NCBI GenBank assembly: GCA_945952425.1
Contig: CAMFIX010000180.1
Coordinates: 1-6,407, forward strand
Length of the DNA: 6,407 nucleotides
Source of the DNA: an uncultured Pseudorhodobacter sp.
GTDB lineage: Bacteria; Pseudomonadota; Alphaproteobacteria; Rhodobacterales; Rhodobacteraceae
Direction of reading: 5' to 3'
Position 1 is the stretch's first letter, and every line of letters starts with the position of its first letter. This document shows, in pieces, positions 1 through 4,159 of the stretch. The notes beneath the pieces are model-generated. The model saw only the letters and a list, made by a program, of their open reading frames with translations. It did not search any database and had not been told where the DNA came from. Made by a program: the position numbers and the translations under genes.

Positions 1-107
1 ATGGGCTCTATCCAACTGAGCTACACAAGGCTTCGGCCCCATGGCGGGACTCGAACCCGCGACCCCAAGAGTGACAATCTGGAGTGCCGCCGGCATTCGC
101 CGGGGGT
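1..107 (-). ncRNA. yrlA-like: Y RNA unit 6, YrlA-like with full permuted tRNA mimic (partial, cut by window edge)
   Basis: The 5' strand of the Ro-binding helix (CCCCGGCGAATG, 105-94) and of the inner helix (GGCGGC, 91-86) are present; their 3' partners lie beyond position 1. A canonical T-arm follows: stem GCGGG 60-56, seven-nt loop TTCGAGT 55-49, stem CCCGC 48-44. Next is an 8-bp acceptor-like stem (43-36 with 31-24, including three G-U pairs) closed by the tetraloop CGAA (35-32). Then come TA (23-22, like U8-A9) and a D-arm with stem GCTC 21-18, loop AGTTGGATA 17-9 and stem GAGC 8-5. The order T-arm, acceptor, D-arm is the reverse of a tRNA, and there is no CCA end and no anticodon arm between T and D. 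This is the best-preserved tRNA mimic of the array. Confidence 0.82.
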
Positions 108-108
108 A

Positions 109-180
109 TGGTGGTTCAAGGAGAAGGGCTCGACGACCTGCGGGACCAATGCCCGGGGCTGCCAGTTGAGCTATCCTCCA
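109..180 (-). pseudogene. Degenerate conventional-order tRNA between Y RNA units 5 and 6
   Basis: Unlike its neighbours, this piece reads in normal tRNA order. Acceptor 5' strand GGAGGA (179-174) pairs with TTCTCC (125-120). A D-arm remnant (GCTCAACTGGCAG, 171-159) lacks the GAGC 3' strand. A 4-bp anticodon stem CGGG/CCCG (155-152, 144-141) has loop CATTGGT (151-145), where position 33 is A instead of the near-invariant U. The T-arm is shortened to about GGTCGTCGAGCCC (138-126) and lacks the GGTTC core. The tail ends in CCACCA (114-109) but is several nt longer than discriminator plus CCA. It therefore cannot be a working elongator tRNA. It may be a relic from which tRNA-like parts were drawn, or a processing signal between Y RNAs. 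The tRNA ancestry is well supported; any present role is a guess. Confidence 0.6.
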
Positions 181-182
181 AT

Positions 183-299
183 GGTCCCGGCGACGAGAGA
201 GGCGAAACAGGTGCTCTACCGCTGAGCTACAAGGGCTTGCGCCCAAGGCGGGGATCGAACCCGCGACCGGCTGGAGTTCCGCCGGCATTCGCCGGGGTC
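183..299 (-). ncRNA. yrlA-like: Y RNA unit 5, YrlA-like with permuted T-arm / capped acceptor / D-arm
   Basis: Outer helix CCCGGCGA (296-289) pairs with TCGCCGGG (193-186). Internal loop AUGCC (288-284) faces UCUCUCG (200-194). Inner helix GGCGGAAC (283-276) pairs with GTTTCGCC (208-201), 8 bp with one G-U. The head mimics a tRNA in permuted order. The T-arm has stem GCGGG 264-260, loop TTCGATC 259-253 and stem CCCGC 252-248. The acceptor stem CTTGGGC/GCCCTTG (247-241, 236-230) is closed by a GCAA tetraloop (240-237) and has two internal T-T mismatches. The D-arm follows TA (229-228), with stem GCTC/GAGC (227-224, 216-213) and loop AGCGGTA containing the GG needed for an elbow contact with the T-loop. 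In Salmonella YrlA this design joins a tRNA-like module to the Ro-binding stem where the anticodon arm would be. All tRNA signature loop bases appear intact. Confidence 0.85.
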
Positions 300-305
300 G
301 TAAGG

Positions 306-430
306 CTCGGGGCGACGAGGGGGATGTGACTTGGGCCCTCCCGTCCGCACCGATGGACGCCTGCAAGGTGGGGGCTTGAACCCCACGGATAGGCCCGATG
401 AGCAGTAGTCACATCGGCATTCGCCCCGAA
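306..430 (-). ncRNA. Y RNA unit 4, T-arm plus extra hairpin, no D-arm
   Basis: Outer helix TCGGGGCGA (429-421) pairs perfectly with TCGCCCCGA (315-307). Internal loop AUGCC (420-416) faces CCCCUCG (322-316). Inner helix GATGTGACT (415-407) pairs perfectly with AGTCACATC (331-323). Neither inner strand resembles those of other units, so the pairing is compensatory rather than inherited by recent duplication. The head has a T-arm (GTGGGG 386-381, loop TTCAAGC 380-374, CCCCAC 373-368) with the TTCAA signature. A second hairpin, CGTCC/GGACG (359-355, 346-342) with an 8-nt loop, sits where the acceptor cap stands in unit 5. No D-arm is recognisable. GGGCCT (396-391) and GGGCCC (338-333) could add a further helix enclosing the head. 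Confidence 0.72.
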
Positions 431-434
431 TTGG

Positions 435-556
435 GCTCCGGCGACAAAGGGGGCAGGATCTCATAAGCTAACGGTTGCCCGTGCGGGAAGTCGAATCCCG
501 CCCCTCCGGGTTGCCCCGGCGCTCTCACCTGTAATCCTGCCGACATTCGCCGGATC
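435..556 (-). ncRNA. Y RNA unit 3, T-arm and GCAA-capped acceptor-like stem, D-arm remnant
   Basis: Outer helix TCCGGCGA (554-547) pairs with TCGCCGGA (444-437). Internal loop AUGUC (546-542) faces CCCUUUG (451-445). Inner helix GGCAGGAT (541-534) pairs perfectly with ATCCTGCC (459-452). The head contains an additional hairpin CCGGG-GCAA-CCCGG (519-506) not seen in unit 5. A T-arm follows (GCGGGA 501-496, loop TTCGACT 495-489, TCCCGC 488-483), then a short acceptor-like stem ACGG-GCAA-CCGT (482-471) with the same tetraloop as unit 5. The segment TAGCTTATGAGA (470-459) sits where a D-arm belongs and begins with the same TAGCT as units 5 and 6, but can form at most three pairs. It looks like an intermediate between simple and fully tRNA-like members. 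Confidence 0.77.
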
Positions 557-561
557 GTCTG

Positions 562-652
562 GTCCCGGGGACAAGGAGAGCAGGCACCCGATCCCGTATC
601 GGGCGCGGGGGTTCCACCCGCTACCTGTAGTCCCGCCCGCATTCCCCGGGGG
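562..652 (-). ncRNA. Y RNA unit 2, degenerate T-arm and acceptor-like hairpin, no D-arm
   Basis: Outer helix CCCGGGGA (650-643) pairs perfectly with TCCCCGGG (571-564). Internal loop AUGCG (642-638) faces CUCCUUG (578-572). The inner helix is GGCGGG (637-632) with CCTGCT (584-579), including two G-U pairs; an alternative register pairs GCGGGC (640-635) with GCCTGC (585-580). The head has a T-arm-sized hairpin (GCGGG 621-617, seven-nt loop TGGAACC, CCCGC 609-605) whose loop has lost the TTC signature. A 6-bp hairpin CCCGAT/ATCGGG (603-598, 592-587) stands in the acceptor position. No D-arm is present. Stem lengths still follow tRNA dimensions (5-bp stem, 7-nt loop). Confidence 0.72.
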
Positions 653-663
653 TAAACTCTTGC

Positions 664-752
664 GGCCGAAGGACAAGGTGGCGGGAAGTCCCGACCCGAA
701 CCGGGTGCCGGTTCTCCCGGCTGGCTTTCGTCCCGCCGGCATTCCTTCGGTC
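664..752 (-). ncRNA. Y RNA unit 1, minimal head with two small hairpins
   Basis: This is the unit nearest rsr and the least tRNA-like. Outer helix CCGAAGGA (750-743) pairs perfectly with TCCTTCGG (673-666). Internal loop AUGCC (742-738) faces ACCUUG (679-674), giving the CUUGUC 3' motif. Inner helix GGCGGGA (737-731) pairs perfectly with TCCCGCC (686-680). The head holds hairpin GCCGG-GAGAA-CCGGC (721-707) and a small hairpin ACCCG/CGGGT (706-702, 698-694). No T-loop or D-loop signature exists. It looks like a plain Ro-binding Y RNA rather than a YrlA. Structure is read by eye and not folded by program. Confidence 0.7.
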
Positions 753-778
753 TCCCCCGGGCCGCAAAGCCCGGGGGA
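753..778 (-). terminator. Strong hairpin right after rsr, without a U-tract
   Basis: A perfect 10-bp stem, TCCCCCGGGC (778-769) with GCCCGGGGGA (762-753), has a six-nt loop TTTGCG (768-763). It starts four nt past the rsr stop codon and ends two nt before the outer helix of Y RNA unit 1. The sequence after it (GACCGAAGG) has no run of T, so it is not a classic Rho-independent terminator. Its place between the mRNA and the first Y RNA fits a partial attenuator, a 3'-end stabiliser of the rsr message, or a processing boundary. Which of these applies cannot be told from the sequence. Confidence 0.45.
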
Positions 779-782
779 CGGG

Positions 783-2309
783 TTACACTTCGACCGCCGC
801 GATCTGGCCCATCCAATGGTCGGGCCCCATCCGTCCGGCCGCGACATCGGCCAGCTGGTCGAAGACGGCATCCGAGAAGCCGGCGATGTTCACCACATCG
901 TCGCGTTCGGGCGCCTGGGTGGTCGCATAGGGCTGGATGTCGATGCAGACGAGTTTCGCCGCCCGGTTGCGGGCCTTGAGCTTCGTCCACTCCGCCATCA
1001 TCCCCGTCGTGTGCCGGTGCGGCCCCATCCAGGACTCGTTGTCCGAGACGAAGATCACCAGGTCCGGCGCCACCCCCTGCCCGTTCAGCGCGGCCAGGGG
1101 CGCCGCGCAATCCGTGCCACCGCCGCCAAGCGCCGCCAGACGCTCGGCATTGGTCAGGACCGTGTCGCGCGCCTCCAGCCGCAGCGGGCGCACCGCCTCG
1201 GCGAAGGGCAAGACCAGGGCCCCCGGGTTCTGGCGCAACACCGCCGCCGCGACCAAGGCCGCCACGTCGATGCAGCGCACCGCGCTCGTCGCCCCCGGCC
1301 GCCAGCCGGTGACCGGCGTCAGCATCGAGCCCGAGACGTCGGCGCAGACCGCCACTGTCCCCGCCACCACCGGCACGCGGGCGACCGAGGTCTCCAGCGC
1401 GTCCAGCAGCGCGGCGCGCAGCTCGGGCGGCCGGGCCTCCAGCGCCCGCAGCGTGGCGAGCAGCTGGTAGGGCAGCCCCTTCGGCTGACGCAGCACCGCG
1501 GCCACATGATCGACCACGCCCGGCACCGTGAAGGCGCCCTTGCGGTCCAGCATGTTCAGCCCCTGGCGCAGCATGTCCCACGACCCGCGCCGGGCGACCT
1601 CGGCCCATTGCCCGGGCGAAAGGTCGAGGTCGGCCAGCATCTGGAACGGCACGTCGGGCACTTTCGCCGCCCCCGCCCGCAGCGCCATCAGGTCGCGCAG
1701 CGCCTGGGGCAGAAGCCCCACGTCGCAGGGCCGACCCAGAACCCAGGCATAAAGCGCCTGGCGCTCGGGCGTTTCGGGCTTGGGATGGACCATGCGGATC
1801 ACATCGGCCAGCGAAGGCGCATTGCCGACCGAGGCCTGCAGGATCGCGCCATCCGACGCCCCGTTCAGCCAGTTCTGCACCATCGCCTTGGGCCGCGAGC
1901 CCAAAGACTTCCGCCCCACCTGCCCCGAGCGCAGGATCTGCACGAAGCTGCGCAGCATCCGGCCCGAGGTGACGACCCGGGGGAAGACCCGGGCGAACAG
2001 CACGGGATCGCGCAGCGACAGAACCGCCAGCAGCAGCGCCGGAGCATCCTTCATCCGGCCCTTTTCCCGGGCATGGATGGCGGTCTGCGCCAGAAACCGC
2101 GGCTCGACCGCCATCGCCGCCTCGACCAGGGCCGAGACCTGGGTCTGCGCATCCTGGTAGAAGGCCGCGCCGAAAGTGCCCGTCATGGCCAGTTGCGCCA
2201 GGCGGTGGTCGGCCGACAGGTCATAGGCAGGCCCGCCGGCCTCGTTCCGTCCTTGAACCTTGGGCAAAAGCCGCCCCTTCAAGGCGGCAAACACGGATTT
2301 GTTCGCCAT
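783..2309 (-). CDS. rsr: Ro60/Rsr ring protein (TROVE domain + vWA domain)
   Basis: This encodes a 508-residue Ro60 orthologue, close to the usual length of about 500 to 540 for the family. Residues 1-310 form the helical TROVE (HEAT-like) ring that holds ends of misfolded RNA in its hole and Y RNA on its outside. Residues 315-508 are a vWA domain with an apparently intact MIDAS: DVSGS 324-328, the Thr of GGGTD (399) and the Asp of FVSDN (423). The protein is cytosolic, with no signal or membrane segment. I chose the ATG at 2309 because AAGGAA lies six nt upstream and MANKSVFAALKGRLLPK is a natural N-terminus; the reading frame stays open to 2387, but that extension would run through the likely promoter. 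It is divergent from rtcR, with the Y RNA array directly downstream. In Salmonella the equivalent gene sits with Y RNAs and rtcBA under RtcR control. Confidence 0.93.
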   Translation of the reverse strand: MANKSVFAALKGRLLPKVQGRNEAGGPAYDLSADHRLAQLAMTGTFGAAFYQDAQTQVSALVEAAMAVEPRFLAQTAIHAREKGRMKDAPALLLAVLSLRDPVLFARVFPRVVTSGRMLRSFVQILRSGQVGRKSLGSRPKAMVQNWLNGASDGAILQASVGNAPSLADVIRMVHPKPETPERQALYAWVLGRPCDVGLLPQALRDLMALRAGAAKVPDVPFQMLADLDLSPGQWAEVARRGSWDMLRQGLNMLDRKGAFTVPGVVDHVAAVLRQPKGLPYQLLATLRALEARPPELRAALLDALETSVARVPVVAGTVAVCADVSGSMLTPVTGWRPGATSAVRCIDVAALVAAAVLRQNPGALVLPFAEAVRPLRLEARDTVLTNAERLAALGGGGTDCAAPLAALNGQGVAPDLVIFVSDNESWMGPHRHTTGMMAEWTKLKARNRAAKLVCIDIQPYATTQAPERDDVVNIAGFSDAVFDQLADVAAGRMGPDHWMGQIAAVEV

Positions 2310-2314
2310 GATCT

Positions 2315-2320
2315 TTCCTT
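2315..2320 (-). promoter_or_regulatory. rsr ribosome binding site
   Basis: AAGGAA on the minus strand, six nt before the ATG at 2309, decides between this start and the upstream possibility at 2387. Confidence 0.6.
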
Positions 2321-2344
2321 TCGTTTTCGCCCCCTTGTTCTGGG

Positions 2345-2358
2345 GCAAAACCGCGGCC
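2345..2358 (-). promoter_or_regulatory. Candidate -24/-12 (sigma54-type) promoter for rsr and the Y RNA array
   Basis: On the minus strand GG (2358-2357), ten bases, then TTTTGC ending at 2345 give the GG-N10-GC core with TTGC at the -12 side. The -24 element (AGGCCGC) is a weak match to TGGCACG. A start would fall near 2333, leaving a 24-nt leader with the rsr Shine-Dalgarno sequence, which fits well. Against it, the core could occur by chance in GC-rich DNA, and the local RtcR appears unable to contact sigma54 in the usual way. I saw no convincing sigma70 -35/-10 pair for rsr. Confidence 0.35.
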
Positions 2359-2407
2359 TGGGGAAGAAAAACGCGAAAGCGGTGCAAGTTATTGATTGGA
2401 AATGGGA

Positions 2408-2418
2408 ATTCGGCGAAT
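2408..2418. promoter_or_regulatory. 11-bp palindrome ATTCG-G-CGAAT, possible activator site
   Basis: Perfect 5+5 palindrome with one central base in the divergent rsr-rtcR region, centred about 80 bp upstream of the inferred rsr start. Further GCGAA words lie at 2373, 2422 and 2433. Distance and symmetry suit an enhancer-binding protein; binding by RtcR is inference. Confidence 0.3.
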
Positions 2419-2444
2419 CGTGCGAAAGGCTGGCGAAAAATACT

Positions 2445-2476
2445 ATCCCTTGATATAAGGCTTTATCCCAAAGGAT
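2445..2476. promoter_or_regulatory. 32-bp imperfect inverted repeat upstream of rtcR, possible RtcR operator/enhancer
   Basis: The two 16-base halves, ATCCCTTGATATAAGG (2445-2460) and the reverse complement of 2461-2476, match at 12 of 16 positions, including ATCC, TTG and ATAA blocks. The element is AT-richer than its surroundings. It sits 8 nt before the rtcR ATG and about 127 bp (centre) upstream of the inferred rsr start, typical for an upstream activating site. It also overlaps the region where rtcR transcription and translation begin, so it could serve autoregulation. The RtcR site in this lineage is not known to me. Confidence 0.35.
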
Positions 2477-2484
2477 CGCACCCC

Positions 2485-4047
2485 ATGCGCAATGTCGTCA
2501 TAGGCTTTCTCGGCACCCAGCTCGACATGGGCAAAAGGCGCGACTGGCGGCCTTCGGTGCAGCTTTGCACCCATGAGGGCTTCCCCGTAGACCGGCTGGA
2601 GCTGATCCACGACGGCGCCCATTACCACCTGGCCGCCCAAGTCGCCGCCGCCATCGGCAAGACCGCGCCCGAAACCGAGGTGCGGCTGGTCCGGATGGAC
2701 ATGGCCGACCCTTGGGATTTCCAGGAGGTCTATGGCAAGCTTTACGACTTCGCCGCCGATTACGGCTTTGACGAGGACCGCGAGCGGTATCACGTGCATC
2801 TGACGACCGGCACCCATGTGGCGCAGATCTGCTGGTTCCTCTTGACCGAAAGCCGCCATATCCCGGCGCGTCTGATCCAGACCGGACCGCCGCGCGGGCC
2901 CGAGACGCCCTCGGGGACGCTGGATGTCATCGACCTGGACCTTGCCCGCTACAACGCTCTGCAGCGCCGGTTCGAGGCGCAGGCGCGCGACCATTCCGCG
3001 CTGCTGCTGGGCGGGATCGAGACCGCCCATCCCGGGCTGCAGGCGACGATCCAGCGGCTGGACCTGGTGGCCACGGCCTCGGATGCGCCGCTGGTGCTGG
3101 TCGGCGAACCCGGCACCGGCAAATCGGCGCTGGCGAGCCATCTGCACGAGCTGAAGCTGTTGCGGCGGCGCATCAAGGGGCGGCTGGTGCAGGTGAATTG
3201 CGCGACGCTGCAGGGGATGGGGGCGCTGATCGGCCAGCGCCGCGGGGCGACGGGGGTGGCGGGCAGCGAAAGGCCGGGCTTCCTGCGCGAGGCCGACGGC
3301 GGGGTGCTGCTTCTGGACCGCATCGACGAACTGGCGCCCGAGGCGCAGGCGGTGCTGTTGCAGGTGCTGGAGACCGGGCGCTATTGCCCGCTGGGCTCCG
3401 AAGCCGAGGTGACCGCCCGCTTTCACCTGGTCGCCACCGCGCTCTTGCCCCCCGCGGTCCTGGCCGCGCGGGGGCGGCTGCGCCCCGACCTCGCCGCCCG
3501 CCTGTCGCATTGGGTCTTCGCCCTGCCCCCCTTGCGCGACCGCCGCCAGGACATCGCGGCCGAGCTTTCCGCCCGCCTGGCCGAGGCCGAGCGCAAGCTG
3601 GGCCGCAAGGCCGGGTTCAACGCCGATGCCATGGCCCGCTACCTGCGCTTTGCCGCCGAGGCGCCCTGGCCCGGCAACCTGCGCGACCTGCAGGCCTCGG
3701 CCGAGCGGCTGGCGGTGCTGGCCGAGCGCGGGCGGGTGACGGTGGCCATGGTCGAGGCCGAGATCGCCACGCTGGCCGCGCAATGGGGCGCCGAGCCGGA
3801 AGAAGCGGCGGACGCGCTGCAGGGCCTGGTCGATCCCGCCACCATCGACCTTTTCGACCGGGCGCAGCTGGAGACCGTCCTGCGCACCTGCCGCGCAAGC
3901 CCCAGCCTCTCGGCCGCCGGACGCGCGCTTTTCGCCGTCTCGCGGGCCGAGAAAAGCTCGGCCAACGATGCCGACCGGCTGCGCAAATACCTGGCCCGGT
4001 TCGGGCTGGACTGGGCCAGGGTGACGGGAGCGCGCGGTTCGGCATAA
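2485..4047 (+). CDS. rtcR: RtcR, CARF-AAA+ transcription activator of RNA repair operons (altered sigma54-contact and Walker B motifs)
   Basis: The 520-residue product aligns along its length with E. coli RtcR. Residues 1-160 are the CARF ligand-sensing domain with the signature HLTTGTHVAQICWFLL (105-120). An AAA+ domain follows, with Walker A GEPGTGKS (207-214), arginine-finger region LRPDLAARL (332-340) and sensor II WPGNLRD (395-401). The C-terminus (about 474-510) holds the Fis-like helix-turn-helix with SLSAAGR and NDADRLRKYLARFGL. Two key motifs deviate: the GAFTGA loop that contacts sigma54 reads GATGVA (254-259) with the Phe missing, and Walker B reads LLLDRIDEL with Arg279 where the catalytic Glu is expected. 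It may therefore act without normal sigma54 remodelling. The ATG at 2485 has AAGGA nine nt upstream and starts the conserved MRNVVIGFLGT; the frame is open from 2260, but those codons lie in the control region and antisense to rsr. It is divergent from rsr. Confidence 0.93.
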   Translation: MRNVVIGFLGTQLDMGKRRDWRPSVQLCTHEGFPVDRLELIHDGAHYHLAAQVAAAIGKTAPETEVRLVRMDMADPWDFQEVYGKLYDFAADYGFDEDRERYHVHLTTGTHVAQICWFLLTESRHIPARLIQTGPPRGPETPSGTLDVIDLDLARYNALQRRFEAQARDHSALLLGGIETAHPGLQATIQRLDLVATASDAPLVLVGEPGTGKSALASHLHELKLLRRRIKGRLVQVNCATLQGMGALIGQRRGATGVAGSERPGFLREADGGVLLLDRIDELAPEAQAVLLQVLETGRYCPLGSEAEVTARFHLVATALLPPAVLAARGRLRPDLAARLSHWVFALPPLRDRRQDIAAELSARLAEAERKLGRKAGFNADAMARYLRFAAEAPWPGNLRDLQASAERLAVLAERGRVTVAMVEAEIATLAAQWGAEPEEAADALQGLVDPATIDLFDRAQLETVLRTCRASPSLSAAGRALFAVSRAEKSSANDADRLRKYLARFGLDWARVTGARGSA

Positions 4048-4122
4048 CTTTTTGCACCGGGTCGCATGAGAAAGTCCAAAGGTCACAGGTCGGCGGAAGG
4101 GTGATATTCCTGCGCTGGAACG

Positions 4123-4155
4123 GCCCCCGGGCGGGCGGCACATAGTCCCGGGGGT
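4123..4155 (+). promoter_or_regulatory. Hairpin that can mask the ribosome binding site of the downstream flavoprotein gene
   Basis: CCCCCGGG (4124-4131) pairs with CCCGGGGG (4147-4154), 8 bp plus a flanking G-U, with a 15-nt loop. The 3' arm contains GGGGG, the only Shine-Dalgarno-like sequence before the ATG at 4160 (five nt spacing). The rest of the gap between the stop at 4047 and 4160 shows only a weak -10-like GATATT (4103-4108) without a good -35. The hairpin could damp translation, or end rtcR transcription without a U-tract. It may also be incidental to high GC. Confidence 0.3.
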
Positions 4156-4159
4156 CTGG

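Larger units (their letters stand above)
1..752 (-). repeat. Tandem array of six Y-RNA-like (YrlA-type) RNA units plus one tRNA relic
   Basis: This stretch has no credible protein gene. Read on the minus strand, six units follow rsr head to tail with linkers of about 5 to 15 nt (one linker holds a tRNA relic). Every unit carries GAATG on its 5' strand (744-740, 644-640, 548-544, 422-418, 290-286, 98-94). Each complete unit carries TTGTC or TCGTC on its 3' strand. Outer and inner helices change sequence from unit to unit but stay paired, which is covariation within one molecule and strong support for conserved RNA structure. The GAAUG and UUGUC strands resemble the conserved Ro60-binding helix of Y RNAs. 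Their position beside a TROVE gene and the permuted tRNA-like heads match the YrlA family. The array probably continues past position 1. Transcription with rsr is inferred from orientation. Confidence 0.85.

Noticed and set aside
1..260. Ordinary tRNA genes on the minus strand (TTCGA T-loops and TAGCTCAG D-arms)
   Set aside because: T-arm precedes D-arm, acceptor strands are joined by a tetraloop, and no anticodon arm lies between them. These are permuted mimics, not elongator tRNAs.
24..264. An intron-containing tRNA built from the D-half of unit 5 and the T-half of unit 6
   Set aside because: Acceptor pairing across units is worse than within unit 6 (about 5 pairs against 8 of 8), no anticodon stem forms, and the gap holds a complete Y RNA helix strand and a tRNA relic.
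282..294. Local hairpin CCGGC-GAAT-GCCGG in units 5 and 6
   Set aside because: It can form in units 5 and 6 and weakly in unit 3, but not in units 1, 2 or 4, while the long-range helix is kept in all complete units. At most it is an alternative fold.
84..760. CRISPR array or integron attC sites, suggested by recurring GCCGGCATTCGCCGG-like words
   Set aside because: Spacing is irregular (about 75 to 190 nt), repeats are not identical, and each word is one strand of a helix paired with a distant partner. The array is better explained as Y RNAs.
216..871. Open reading frames through the array (such as 216-464 and 461-871 on the minus strand)
   Set aside because: Products are rich in Arg, Pro and Gly with no recognisable domain, and the DNA is constrained as structured RNA.
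2310..2387. Upstream start of rsr at 2387
   Set aside because: The extension is not family-like, has no good ribosome binding site and would cover the likely promoter; the ATG at 2309 has AAGGAA at the right distance.
660..2453. Long plus-strand open frame antisense to rsr
   Set aside because: Composition is typical of a GC-rich shadow frame (Arg, His, Gln and Gly rich), while the minus frame encodes a clear TROVE-vWA protein.
2260..2484. Upstream start of rtcR at 2260
   Set aside because: It would run antisense into rsr and through the divergent control region; conserved RtcR sequence begins at the ATG at 2485.
3198..4145. Second open frame inside rtcR on the plus strand
   Set aside because: Ala, Gly, Arg and Pro rich shadow of the rtcR frame with no domain.
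4048..4159. Glycine or other riboswitch ahead of the flavoprotein gene
   Set aside because: The gap is only 112 nt and I see no known riboswitch core, only a simple hairpin over the ribosome binding site.
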